This document shows positions 34,076 to 42,673 of a DNA stretch of 64,000 bases, in pieces. Source of the stretch: Streptomyces rishiriensis (GTDB lineage: Bacteria; Actinomycetota; Actinomycetes; Streptomycetales; Streptomycetaceae); contig NZ_JAUSWV010000001.1 of NCBI RefSeq assembly GCF_030815485.1, positions 186,001 to 250,000 of the forward strand. Reading direction: 5' to 3'. Made by a program: the position numbers and the translations under genes. Below the pieces are notes generated by a model. The model made no database searches, had not been told where the DNA came from, and worked only from the letters and a program-made list of their open reading frames with translations. Numbering within the stretch: position 1 is the stretch's first letter; every line of letters starts with the position of its first letter.

Positions 34076-34963
34076 ATGGCCACGGACTTCACCGAACTCG
34101 GGGCGTTCTTGAAAACCAGGCGGGCACGCGTTTCGCCCCAGGAGGCAGGACTGCCACCAGGGTCACGCCGGCGGGTACCGGGACTGCGCAGGGACGAGGT
34201 GGCACGGCTTGCCGACATCTCCGTCGACTACTACATCGAATTGGAGCAGGGGCGCCGCCAGGGCCCCTCGGTGGCTGTACTCAAGGCTCTTGCAGTAGCC
34301 CTGCGCCTGGACGCCACGGAGACCGAGTACCTGATGCACCTGGCCGGCCATCCGGCACCGCTGGGCGGTGACACGCTGCGCATGCAGTCCACGCTGCAGC
34401 ATCTGCTGGAACAGTTGCAGGACACTCCCGCCCTGGTGATCACCGATCTGTACGAAGTCGTCATGCAAAATCGCGCCTGCCAGGTCCTGGTCGGTCCGCA
34501 TCGAGTGCGCAGCGGCCGAGGCGCCAGCTTCGTCTACCAGTGGTTCACGAACACTGGTGTCCGCCACGTGTACCCACAGGACGATCACGTTTTCCACTCC
34601 CGGCGCATGGTGGCCGACCTGCGTACGGCTGCTGCCCGACGCGGCCCGCACGACCAGGCTGTCCAGGCGGTGGTCAAGGCGCTGTTGGTGGAGAGCAGGG
34701 AGTTCGCCACGTTGTGGGCGGACCATCAGATAGCGATCTGTCACGAGGGCCGCAAGAGGATCGTGAATCCGGTGCTGGGGGTGGTGGAGGTGCAGTGGAA
34801 CAGCTTCTTCACCGCGGACGCCGCGCAGCGCCTGATGTGGATGGCTCCGGTGGACAGTACGGTCTCCCAGCGGATCGCCGAGCTGGACCCGTACGAGGTC
34901 TGGCAGAAGACGCCGGCCCCTGCTGAGCCCGTATCCACGGTTGCGGCGGTGCAGGCATCCTGA
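34076..34963 (+). CDS. MmyB-like helix-turn-helix regulator
   Basis: The 295-residue regulator has an XRE HTH (ELGAFLKTRRARVSPQEAGL, GLRRDEVARLADISVDYYIE, LEQGRRQGPSVAVLKALAVA, residues about 7-75) and an MmyB-like PAS-type ligand domain (LVITDLYEVVMQNRACQVLV, then YQWFTNTGVRHVYPQ and ESREFATLWADHQI). The MmyB domain of Streptomyces relatives is thought to bind fatty-acid-like ligands. The start is the ATG at 34076 after GGGGAGGG. Regulators of this kind often lie beside dehydrogenase genes. Two more are at 35211 and 38166. Confidence 0.92.
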   Translation: MATDFTELGAFLKTRRARVSPQEAGLPPGSRRRVPGLRRDEVARLADISVDYYIELEQGRRQGPSVAVLKALAVALRLDATETEYLMHLAGHPAPLGGDTLRMQSTLQHLLEQLQDTPALVITDLYEVVMQNRACQVLVGPHRVRSGRGASFVYQWFTNTGVRHVYPQDDHVFHSRRMVADLRTAAARRGPHDQAVQAVVKALLVESREFATLWADHQIAICHEGRKRIVNPVLGVVEVQWNSFFTADAAQRLMWMAPVDSTVSQRIAELDPYEVWQKTPAPAEPVSTVAAVQAS

Positions 34964-35210
34964 GGCAGGTTCCGGCCGGCCGCCCTTTCACGGACCGCCC
35001 GAAGGCGTGCGTGGCTCACGTGCCACGCGGTGCGACAGGGCGGCCATCCCGCCCACGGGCGGGGATCGGGCAGTGGGCGGCCGCCGCAGGCACCACGCTT
35101 CACGACGTCGTGGCCTCGCACTGGGCTGCGCCGGACGTGGCACGGACCATGCCTGTGGGGGGTGCGAAGCGCCCCTGGTTGCGCCCCGGGCAGCACGCCA
35201 GACTCGCACC

Positions 35211-36068
35211 ATGAATCTTCGACAGCTGGGAGAAATCCTCAAGGCGCACCGGGAGAGGATCCCGCCCGACGCCCTGGGTTTCCCGCTGAAGGCGGGGCCT
35301 GACCGCCGGCGCGTGAGCGGACTGCGGCGTGACGAGGTGGCTCGGCTGGCGGGCATTTCCCGGGACTACTACAGCAGCCTGGAACAAGGACGCGGCGCGC
35401 GTCCGTCGGCGGCCACTCTGGCGGGTCTTTCCCGAGCGCTGCGCCTGGAATGGGCTCAGCGCGCCGAGTTGTTCGATCTGGCGGGGCATCCACTGCCCGG
35501 TGGCGGGGGACTGCAGCATGTGCAGCCGGGAGTGCTTTTCTTGATGGACCGCATGAGCGCGTGGCCTGCCCTGGTGTTTGATGAGGCGGGCGAGGTCCTT
35601 GTACAGAACGAGCTGGCAATGGCTCTCCTGGGAGATCTCGTCTCCGGCCGCGGTGCCCGGGGCGGAATCGTGGAACGCTTCTTCACCGACCCCGCCTTCC
35701 GCGGCAGATTCGCACAGGCCGGCCACGAGGCAGTGGCACAGTTCCTGGCCGCCATGGTCCGCAGGGCTCAGAGTTCCTGGCCGGCCGAGGGCCCCGCTGC
35801 CGGTGCCGTTGCCCGGCTGGCCGCGGCGAGTCCTGAGTTTGCGCGCCTGTGGTCGGCAGCCGGACGCTTAGAGCAGGCCGGCCTGACAAGCGTGGAGTTC
35901 GCTCATCCCTCGCTGGGGCCGATCACTTTGAGCTGTTCCTGCATGCTCACTCCCCGGATGCGGCAGTGGCTGGTGTGGTTCACCGCAGCACCGGGCAGCG
36001 TCGCTGCGGACCAGCTGGCTCTGCTCGAGGTGATGGGAATACAGTCCATGCCCCCCTCGCAGCCCTGA
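35211..36068 (+). CDS. MmyB-like helix-turn-helix regulator
   Basis: The 285-residue protein has the XRE HTH (QLGEILKAHRERIPPDALGF, GLRRDEVARLAGISRDYYSS, LEQGRGARPSAATLAGLSRA) and an MmyB-like C-terminal domain (PALVFDEAGEVLVQNELAM, RFFTDPAFRGRFAQ, ASPEFARLWSAAG). It differs enough from the neighbour at 34076 to be an old paralogue. Near the C-terminus TLSCSCMLTPRMRQWLVWFT carries two cysteines not common in the family. The ATG at 35211 is preceded by only a weak ribosome site, and a leaderless or low-level start is possible. It ends facing the STAND ATPase gene. Confidence 0.9.
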   Translation: MNLRQLGEILKAHRERIPPDALGFPLKAGPDRRRVSGLRRDEVARLAGISRDYYSSLEQGRGARPSAATLAGLSRALRLEWAQRAELFDLAGHPLPGGGGLQHVQPGVLFLMDRMSAWPALVFDEAGEVLVQNELAMALLGDLVSGRGARGGIVERFFTDPAFRGRFAQAGHEAVAQFLAAMVRRAQSSWPAEGPAAGAVARLAAASPEFARLWSAAGRLEQAGLTSVEFAHPSLGPITLSCSCMLTPRMRQWLVWFTAAPGSVAADQLALLEVMGIQSMPPSQP

Positions 36069-36106
36069 GGCTGACCACAGGCGCCTGAGGGGGCATGCGG
36101 TCAGCC
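36069..36106. terminator. Hairpin between convergent regulator genes
   Basis: GGCTGACC (36069-36076) and GGTCAGCC (36099-36106) are exact reverse complements, with the loop between the two stop codons. It probably stops both transcripts. Confidence 0.6.
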
Positions 36107-38113
36107 CAGCGTGTCGTACAGATGGTCGCTGATCCGGCTGAGTGCGTGATTGAGGTGCCTGCGGTAGGTGCTGAACGCCATCCCGAGACGGGCGGCCGCT
36201 TCCGGCTGGGTCGTGGGGCCCTGGAAGTAGGCGGCCGCCACAACGCGGTGGTATCCGGCGGTGGAGGGCTCGGCCAGCAATGCGTCGACGCCTTCCTCGA
36301 CCGCCTCGCGCAGCGCGTCGAGTGCGGTAACTCCAGGCCGGGTGCGGACCGCGTTCCTCAGCAGCGGGTTGACGGCGAGCTTGGCCGGTTCCTGGAAGTA
36401 CTTGACGGCCTCGCGTACGGCCTGGTCGAACTCTGCCCTGCTGAGGGGCATTCCGGGTTCCAGCTGTTCGGACGCCGGTTTGTCCTCGGGCAGCGCCTGG
36501 CGGTCGAGCTTGTCCAGCCACCTGTCCAGCGGCATCTTGGTCCAGTCGTGGGCCCACAGCGTATGGGTGCGGTCCCCCACCTGCGCGGTACCTGCCGGAT
36601 GGTGCTGGGTGTAGGCAGCGACCGGCCCCCAGTACTCGGTGTCCTCGAAGGCGAGGAACGAGTGCGTCATGCCGGAGGCATGCAGCAGCTCGGCTGTATG
36701 CCTCACCGAGATCAGGCCCATGACCGGAGAGCGGGGGCTGTAGGCCTCGGGTCCGGCGATGATGAACCGCATCATCCCCAGGTGACGGCCCGCGGGGATG
36801 GAGGAGGTGTGCTGCCAGGCCGCGGCAACGACCGGGTCGGCCGTCAGGTGGCCGGCTTCCGGGGCGGTGAGCTGCAGCCAGCAGATGTAGGCGCGGGGGC
36901 TGTTGTCGTGCGGGTTGCGGTACACACGGAACCCCTGAGGCTGGTTGTCCATCCAGAACTCGGCGATCTGCGCGCTGTGCCTGCCGGCCTGGCTGGCCGT
37001 CAGGTCCAGCAGCGCGGCGCGGTCGGTGTGCCGCAGGGTGTCTTCGAAGATCCCGCCGGGATCGTCCCAGCCCAGGTATTCGGAGACGTCTTCTCCACTG
37101 CGGTGCTGGAGGTAGCTGTATTCCAGGGTGCGGTCCATGACGCTGTGCGCCGGCGCTGTGCGGACCTGGCCCAGCAGGTGGGAGCGCAGGCTCTGGTTGA
37201 GGGCGCGGTAGGTTCCCGGGTCACGCCAGCGCAGGTCGGTGTCCAGCAGATGACGCACGATGTCGTGCGGGAACAGTCCCTGGGGAGCCGGTTCCACGAA
37301 GGGCAGTTCCCTTAGCCAGCGAAAGAGTCTGCCGGCATCGGCGGGCAGGACGACCCTCAGCAGTTCCTCGGTGGTCGTGCGTGCGTGGGCGCAGACTTCC
37401 AGGGCGCGCCGGTGCTCGTCGGAGGGCATGTCACCGATGAGCTGGTCCAGGAGGCTGTGCACGATGTCGGCTCCCGGCTGCCAGCGCTGTGGAAGTGCGT
37501 TGGCGCCGGAGGCGACAGAGGCGGCCAGGGCGAGAGCGAGCGGGTTGCCGCCGGCGAACGCGAGGATGTCGTCGCGTGTCTTGGCCGGCAGGCGGCGCCG
37601 GACCAGGAGCTCCTCGGCATCCGTCCTCGGCAGGTCCGTCAGGCGCATCACCCGCAGCGCGGTCGACCATGCGCCGTCCACGCGCCAGGCGGGACTGGGC
37701 GGACGGCGTCCGGCGACCACGGTGATGGTGCCGGAAGGCAGCGTCGGCAGGACGGTTTCGTACAGCCAGCGCTCCAGTCCCTGGCACTGTTCGAACGTAT
37801 CGAGCATCAGCACCAGGCGTTCTCCCGGAGGCTGATTGCCGACGGCGTCGGTGAGCGAGGCAGGCGAGACAGCCAGGGCGCGGCCGTCGAACCGCAGGAC
37901 ATGGCATCCCGCCGTGCGGGCCTGTTCGGCGATCATGTGCAGCAGCGTGGTTTTGCCCAGGCCTCCCGGCCCGTGCAGGTACAGCACGCACGGTCCGCTG
38001 TCGTTCGAGGCCAGCATGGCCTCGAAGGCTGCCAGCTGTTCCGCCCGGCCGACGAAGGTGTGTCGACGCTCCGCGGCGAGCTGGACACCGAGTGCGGGGC
38101 CATGGACGTTCAT
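36101..38113 (-). CDS. STAND-type ATPase with C-terminal helix-turn-helix
   Basis: The 670-residue protein is a signal-transduction ATPase. Its NTPase domain has a Walker A of LYLHGPGGLGKTTLLHMI (residues about 43-60) and Walker B in RLVLMLDTFEQCQ, with the sensor TITVVAGRRPP and the GNPLAL motif (AFAGGNPLALALA) of STAND enzymes. A helical region and a central domain with SFLAFEDTEYWGPVAAYTQH follow. The end (QGPTTQPEAAARLGMAFSTY, then RRHLNHALSRISDHLYDTLG) resembles a region-4/LuxR-type HTH, so it may bind DNA. The neighbours are MmyB-like regulators. It is not a LAL protein of the usual 900-residue size. The trigger and target genes are unknown. Confidence 0.85.
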   Translation of the reverse strand: MNVHGPALGVQLAAERRHTFVGRAEQLAAFEAMLASNDSGPCVLYLHGPGGLGKTTLLHMIAEQARTAGCHVLRFDGRALAVSPASLTDAVGNQPPGERLVLMLDTFEQCQGLERWLYETVLPTLPSGTITVVAGRRPPSPAWRVDGAWSTALRVMRLTDLPRTDAEELLVRRRLPAKTRDDILAFAGGNPLALALAASVASGANALPQRWQPGADIVHSLLDQLIGDMPSDEHRRALEVCAHARTTTEELLRVVLPADAGRLFRWLRELPFVEPAPQGLFPHDIVRHLLDTDLRWRDPGTYRALNQSLRSHLLGQVRTAPAHSVMDRTLEYSYLQHRSGEDVSEYLGWDDPGGIFEDTLRHTDRAALLDLTASQAGRHSAQIAEFWMDNQPQGFRVYRNPHDNSPRAYICWLQLTAPEAGHLTADPVVAAAWQHTSSIPAGRHLGMMRFIIAGPEAYSPRSPVMGLISVRHTAELLHASGMTHSFLAFEDTEYWGPVAAYTQHHPAGTAQVGDRTHTLWAHDWTKMPLDRWLDKLDRQALPEDKPASEQLEPGMPLSRAEFDQAVREAVKYFQEPAKLAVNPLLRNAVRTRPGVTALDALREAVEEGVDALLAEPSTAGYHRVVAAAYFQGPTTQPEAAARLGMAFSTYRRHLNHALSRISDHLYDTLG

Positions 38114-38165
38114 AGCGGTAGATGTCCTTCGTCGTTCTGTGCTCTGGCAGGCGGCAGGTCAGGAG

Positions 38166-39008
38166 TCAGGCGAAGGCCGGGGCAGCGCTTCGGCGCGCTG
38201 CCGTAACGCTCCGGGGAGGCAGCGGCGGCTGGGTCTGGTCGTGAGCGGCGGTGATCCATACCAGACGCTGTCCCGCGCCGGTGACGGTGAAGTGACGGAA
38301 GACCACGCCGACCACGCCCGCGTCCGGGTGCATCAGGCGCACCGGGCGGGCGGGCACGGATATCTCGTGGGCCTGCCACAGCCGCGCGAAGCACGGGCTG
38401 GCGTTTCGCAGCCTCGCCACGAGGTCGGCGACGGCCGGGTCCCCACGGCGGGTCGCGGCGGCACGGCGCAGGTCGGCCACGTAGGTGCGCGCGTAGTAGT
38501 CCCGGTCCTCGTCGATGACGCGGGCCCGGGCAGCGGGGTCGGTGAACCACCGGTAGGACAGGGTGCACGCGCTGCCGGTGCCTGCAGGCAGTTCTCCCAG
38601 CAGTTCCTCGGCCAGTTCATTGCGGGCCAGCACTTCGTGCAGGTCGCTCAGGATCATGGCCGGTGTGTGGTGCAGGCGGTGCAGGAGATCGTCGACTGCC
38701 GGGTGAATGCTGACTGGCGTGTGACGCGCCGGTGCCATGTGGCCGGCCAGGTTGAAAAGGAACATCCGTTCCTGGGTGCCCAGGCTCATGGCCTGGGCCA
38801 GAGCGTCCAGCACTGCGGGAGTCGGGGATCCACTGCGGCCCTGCTCGATGCGCGTGTAGTAGTCCACGGAGATGTCGGCGAGGTGGGCGACCTCGGCCCG
38901 GCGCAGGCCGGTCACTCGTCGGCGGGCGCCGGCGGGCAGCCCCAGGCTTGCGGGATTGGTCTGATGGCGGCGGGCGGTGAGGAACTGGCCGAGCTCGGCT
39001 GCAGTCAT
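38166..39008 (-). CDS. MmyB-like helix-turn-helix regulator facing lacI copy 2
   Basis: The 280-residue protein has the XRE HTH (ELGQFLTARRHQTNPASLGL, GLRRAEVAHLADISVDYYTR, IEQGRSGSPTPAVLDALAQA) and an MmyB-like ligand domain (PAMILSDLHEVLARNELAEE, YRWFTDPAARARVIDEDRDY, NASPCFARLWQAHEISVP). It lies just upstream of the STAND ATPase gene (53-bp gap), so the two are likely co-transcribed. Three LacI-type operators separate it from the divergent lacI copy 2. This places the regulator and ATPase under LacI control. Confidence 0.92.
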   Translation of the reverse strand: MTAAELGQFLTARRHQTNPASLGLPAGARRRVTGLRRAEVAHLADISVDYYTRIEQGRSGSPTPAVLDALAQAMSLGTQERMFLFNLAGHMAPARHTPVSIHPAVDDLLHRLHHTPAMILSDLHEVLARNELAEELLGELPAGTGSACTLSYRWFTDPAARARVIDEDRDYYARTYVADLRRAAATRRGDPAVADLVARLRNASPCFARLWQAHEISVPARPVRLMHPDAGVVGVVFRHFTVTGAGQRLVWITAAHDQTQPPLPPRSVTAARRSAAPAFA

Positions 39009-39068
39009 GGACTACCCCTTGGGACGTGGAGTGTTTGGGCTGCGGACTGCGAGCGGGCACTGCTCATT

Positions 39069-39153
39069 GCCGGAAGGTTCCGGCACGGACAACGCCCACA
39101 CTGGCCGGAACGTTCCGGCAGCAGATAATCTAGACCGGCCGGAACGTTCCGGC
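39069..39153. promoter_or_regulatory. Three LacI-type operators, regulator / lacI copy 2 region
   Basis: GCCGGAAGGTTCCGGC lies at 39069-39084, one mismatch from the perfect form. GCCGGAACGTTCCGGC lies at 39104-39119 and 39138-39153. The starts are 35 and 34 bp apart, the same step as in front of copy 1. All lie between divergent genes, outside the 1,021-bp repeat, so both loci kept or gained the sites independently of the gene copy. Confidence 0.9.
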
Positions 39154-39180
39154 AAGTTGTTCCGAAAGACGAACCCTTTC

Positions 39181-40201
39181 AGTGGAGCTGCATATGAACG
39201 AGCCGGTGTCCCCAGCCCGCTCGGCCACGATCGTCGATGTCGCCCGGCGTGCCAATGTCTCCAAGACCACCGCTTCGGATGCGTTGTCGGGGTCGGGGCG
39301 GGTGTCGGAGGGGACCCGCCGGCGCATCGTGGAGGCGGCCGGGGAGCTGGGGTACGTGCCCAATGCCGCCGCCCGTCATCTGCGCAGCGCCCGCACCGGC
39401 ACCATCGCTCTGCACATCCCGCAGCGTGCGATGGGCCTGACCTTCTACATGGAGTTCGCCTTCGCCGCGGCCCGCCGGGCCCAGGACCACGGCCTGGACC
39501 TCACCCTCCTCGCGCCCGGCGACCGCACCACCGGCACCCCCCAGATCCGCGCCGACGGCATCATCCTCATCGACCCCATGCCCACCGACCCCGTCGCCAC
39601 CGCCCTCGCCCGCGTATCTCTGCCACTGGTCTGCGTCGGCCAGTTCCAGACAACGGGCTCCACGCCGGCGGGGTTGTTGCATGCTGATCACGGTGCCGCG
39701 ATGCGGGAGCTGATGGACCACCTCGCCCGGGCCGGCGCCACCGCCCCCGCCTTCATCGGCACCGACGACGACTTCCAGTCCGACTGGGCCGTCCTCATCC
39801 GCCGCACCTATGAGGACTGGTGCCACCAGCACGACATCACCCCCCACATCGGCGCCGTCGCCACCGACGCCCCCACCGCCGCCACCAGCACCCTCGTCAC
39901 CGACATGCTCACCCGCCGGCCCGACACCGACGCACTCATCTGCGGACCCGACGGCACCGCCCAGATCGCCCACCACACCCTGCAAAACCTCGGCCGCACC
40001 ATCGGCCGCGACATCCTCCTCGCCGCCTGCGTCGACTCCCCCGCCCTCACCCTGTGCACACCCCCCGTCACCGCCATCAACCTCCGCCCCCAGCCCTACG
40101 GCCACCAAGCCGTCGAACTCCTCACCGACCTCCTCACCGGCACCGCCCAAGCCCCCACCGAACGCCACCACCCCATCGAACTCATCACCCGCACATCCAC
40201 C
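39181..40201 (+). repeat. Long inverted repeat, right arm (lacI-type gene)
   Basis: This is the partner of 26528-27548, in opposite orientation and near-identical over 1,021 bp. It encloses about 11.6 kb with the left arm. Confidence 0.92.
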
Positions 40202-40228
40202 AGCCGGACGGCGTCTGCCCTGGCCTGA
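39194..40228 (+). CDS. LacI-family regulator, copy 2
   Basis: The 344-residue protein is identical to copy 1 (26492-27535) through residue 336, including HTH, hinge and the whole sensor domain. It differs only in the last eight residues (SRTASALA). It should therefore bind the same operators and the same ligand. The ATG at 39194 follows GGAG; the promoter region carries three operators. The neighbours differ from those of copy 1, so one regulatory protein now links two distant gene sets. The sharp loss of identity near the 3-prime end marks a duplication or conversion border. Confidence 0.92.
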   Translation: MNEPVSPARSATIVDVARRANVSKTTASDALSGSGRVSEGTRRRIVEAAGELGYVPNAAARHLRSARTGTIALHIPQRAMGLTFYMEFAFAAARRAQDHGLDLTLLAPGDRTTGTPQIRADGIILIDPMPTDPVATALARVSLPLVCVGQFQTTGSTPAGLLHADHGAAMRELMDHLARAGATAPAFIGTDDDFQSDWAVLIRRTYEDWCHQHDITPHIGAVATDAPTAATSTLVTDMLTRRPDTDALICGPDGTAQIAHHTLQNLGRTIGRDILLAACVDSPALTLCTPPVTAINLRPQPYGHQAVELLTDLLTGTAQAPTERHHPIELITRTSTSRTASALA

Positions 40229-40583
40229 CGCATCGAGGACAGCGCCGTACCAAGGCGACAGGCCGACCCGCCTTGCAAGGAGCGTCGGGCAGGCTCCGCC
40301 CGACTGCCGTTTCCAAAGGGGCGTCCGGTCAATCCGCGCTCTGGGCACCCGGGCGCCGCGGCCCCACAGTCAGCCCTCCCAGTGCAGGGGCCGGGTTTCC
40401 CGCATCCGAGCCCGCGTCTCCGCCGCGCCCCGCAGCCTCTCCTATCGGACCCTAGGACAGCCAGCCCTAGTCAAACCAGCCCTCTTTCTCCCTCCTGCTG
40501 TGGCTGGAAATGTCAGGTCCGACAGAGGAAGGCCGTGGTCAACGGTTATCCCTCGTACCACCTCACCTGCCTGGAGACCCACG
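40229..40583. other. Promoter region of the second dehydrogenase run
   Basis: No gene is supported. CTAGG (40453-40457) and CCTAG (40467-40471) and an imperfect TGTCAGG-TCCGACA dyad near 40510 are possible but weak regulator sites. The promoter for the alcohol dehydrogenase at 40584 must lie here. Confidence 0.4.
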
Positions 40584-41594
40584 ATGCGTGCTGCCTTGGC
40601 TACTGCCGTCAACGCCCCCCTGTCCGTGATCGACCGTGAGACGCCCGAGCCGAAGGCCGGTGAGGTACTCATCAAGGTCACTGCGTGCGGCGTGTGCTTC
40701 TCGGACCTGAACCTGATCCGCGGCCACTACCCCTTCGCCCGCTTCCCGGTCATCCCCGGCCACGAGATCACCGGCACCATCGCCGCGGTCGGCGAGGGCG
40801 TCACCGGACTTTCCGTCGGCGACGCCGTGGGCGCCCAGTTCCTGTACGACTCGTGCGGGCACTGCGACTACTGCGTCGCCGGCGAGCAGATCCTGTGCCC
40901 GAAGAAGCGCATCACCGGCATCGTCGCGGACGGCGGATACGCCGAGTACGCCGTGTTCAAGGCCGGCTACGTCACCCCGCTCCCGGCCGGCATGGACCCC
41001 GTGGCCGCCGCACCGCTGATGTGCGCGGGCATCACCGCCTTCAACGGCCTGCGCAAGGGCGGCGCGAAGGCCGGCTCCCGTGTCGCCATCATCGGCGCCG
41101 GCGGTATCGGCGCCCTGGCCATCCGCTACGCCGTCGCCATGGGCGCCCGGGTGGCGGTCATCGGCCGCTCCCGCCGCGGGGAGGACCACGCCAAGTCACT
41201 CGGCGCGGAGCTGTTCATCCCCAGCGCCGACACCGACCCGGCGGCCGCGCTCAAGGCATGGGACGGCGGCGCCAACCTGGTGCTCAACGCCGCACCCTCC
41301 ACCGCCGCCGCGGCCGCCACGCTCGGCGGCCTGGCCCCCGACGGCACGCTCCTGCTGTGCGGCTACGGCTCGGACCCGCTGACCCTGCCCACCCAGCCGA
41401 TGGTCCTCAACCGGCTGCGTGTCATGGCCTCCCCCTCCGGCTCCCCCCACGACCTGCGCGACACCCTGGCCTTCTCCGCCGCCCACGACATCTTCCCCTC
41501 CGTGACGCCCATCAGCCTGGACCAGGCCCCCGACGCCCTGGACGCCCTGGGCTCCGGCGCCGGCGGCGGCCGGTCCGTCATCACCTTCGCCTGA
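40584..41594 (+). CDS. Zinc-dependent alcohol dehydrogenase
   Basis: The 336-residue enzyme has the catalytic zinc ligands Cys in TACGVCFSDLN and His-Glu in IPGHEITGTI. Its structural zinc loop is DSCGHCDYCVAGEQILCPKK, and its NAD(P) site is VAIIGAGGIGALAIRYAVA. It is related to, but well separated from, the dehydrogenase at 30242. The ATG at 40584 is preceded by GGAGA. It leads a run with an SDR and an aldehyde dehydrogenase on the same strand, a second aldehyde/alcohol set next to the lacI repeat. The substrate is unknown. Confidence 0.92.
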   Translation: MRAALATAVNAPLSVIDRETPEPKAGEVLIKVTACGVCFSDLNLIRGHYPFARFPVIPGHEITGTIAAVGEGVTGLSVGDAVGAQFLYDSCGHCDYCVAGEQILCPKKRITGIVADGGYAEYAVFKAGYVTPLPAGMDPVAAAPLMCAGITAFNGLRKGGAKAGSRVAIIGAGGIGALAIRYAVAMGARVAVIGRSRRGEDHAKSLGAELFIPSADTDPAAALKAWDGGANLVLNAAPSTAAAAATLGGLAPDGTLLLCGYGSDPLTLPTQPMVLNRLRVMASPSGSPHDLRDTLAFSAAHDIFPSVTPISLDQAPDALDALGSGAGGGRSVITFA

Positions 41595-41654
41595 GCCCGT
41601 CACGCCCCGCCCCTTCCACTGCTTCACCCCCCTTCCCACCGCAGGAGACATCCC

Positions 41655-42542
41655 ATGAGCACCATCCTCATCACCGGCGCCGGTTCGGGCTTCGGCGCGC
41701 TGACCGCCCGCGCACTGGCCGACGCCGGCCACACCGTGTATGCCGCGATGCGCAACACGACCACCCGCAACGCCGAGCGGGTCACCGATGCCAAGAACTA
41801 CGCCGCGGAGAACGGCGTCGACCTGCGCACCGTCGAACTCGACGTTCTGTCCCAGGAATCCGCGGACGCCGCCATCGCGACCGTCGTCAGCGAGGCCGGC
41901 GGCCTCGATGTGATCGTCCACAACGCCGGCCACATGGTGACCGGCCCGACCGAGGCCTTCACCCCGGACGAGATGATCGCCGTCTACGACACCAACGTGC
42001 TGGGTACCCAGCGCGTCAACCGCGCCGCCCTGCCTCACCTGCGCAAGCAGCGCAACGGCCTGGTGCTGTGGGTGGGTTCGACGTCCACCAAGGGCGGCAC
42101 CCCGCCGTACCTGGCCCCCTACTTCGCCGCGAAGGCCGCGATGGACGCCCTCGCCGTCTCCTACGCCGCCGAACTGGCCCGCTTCAACGTCGAGACGTCG
42201 ATCATCGTCCCGGGTTCCTTCACCCGCGGCACCAACCACTTCGCCACCGGCGGCCACCCCGGCGACCAGACCGTCATCCCCGACTACGAGGCGCACTACG
42301 CCGGGATGATGGACCAGGTCTCCCAGCGCCTGGCGGCCCTCGCTCCCGCCGACGCCGATGTCTCCCAGGTGGCCGACGCGATCGTCGAGGTCGTGGGTAC
42401 CGAGCACGGCAAGCGGCCCTTCCGCGTCCACATCGACCCCGCCAACGACGGCTCCGAGACCGTCAGCGCGGTCGCCGACCACATCCGCGCCGAGTTCCTC
42501 ACCCGGATCGGCCTGGAAGACCTGCTGCACCCGCACAACTGA
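41655..42542 (+). CDS. Short-chain dehydrogenase/reductase
   Basis: The 295-residue SDR has the cofactor motif ITGAGSGFGALTARAL (residues about 6-21), the NAG motif in VIVHNAGHMVTGP and the catalytic triad Ser in LWVGSTSTKGG with Tyr-x3-Lys in APYFAAKAAMDAL. The catalytic tyrosine position reads YFAAK (Y, three residues, then K at the right spacing). The loop after it has SIIVPGSFTRGTNHFA. The start is the ATG at 41655 with GGAGA upstream. It reduces or oxidises a carbonyl/hydroxyl with NADP(H) and is 60 bp downstream of the alcohol dehydrogenase. Confidence 0.92.
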   Translation: MSTILITGAGSGFGALTARALADAGHTVYAAMRNTTTRNAERVTDAKNYAAENGVDLRTVELDVLSQESADAAIATVVSEAGGLDVIVHNAGHMVTGPTEAFTPDEMIAVYDTNVLGTQRVNRAALPHLRKQRNGLVLWVGSTSTKGGTPPYLAPYFAAKAAMDALAVSYAAELARFNVETSIIVPGSFTRGTNHFATGGHPGDQTVIPDYEAHYAGMMDQVSQRLAALAPADADVSQVADAIVEVVGTEHGKRPFRVHIDPANDGSETVSAVADHIRAEFLTRIGLEDLLHPHN

Positions 42543-42597
42543 CGTCCGCCTGTATGGCCCCGCCGGACTCAGCGGGGCTGCCCAGGTGCCCTAGACC

Positions 42598-42639
42598 GCC
42601 GGTGCGGTGCGAAACCCCCGTTGCGCCGCACCGGCTTTT
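42598..42639 (+). terminator. Terminator with T tract between SDR and aldehyde dehydrogenase
   Basis: GCCGGTGCGG and CCGCACCGGC form a perfect 10-bp stem, extended by further partial pairing, followed at once by CTTTTC. It should stop or reduce read-through from the SDR, so the aldehyde dehydrogenase may have its own promoter or lower expression. Confidence 0.8.
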
Positions 42640-42673
42640 CACCCTGCCTCCTTCCGCCCTTTGGAGTTCCGCC

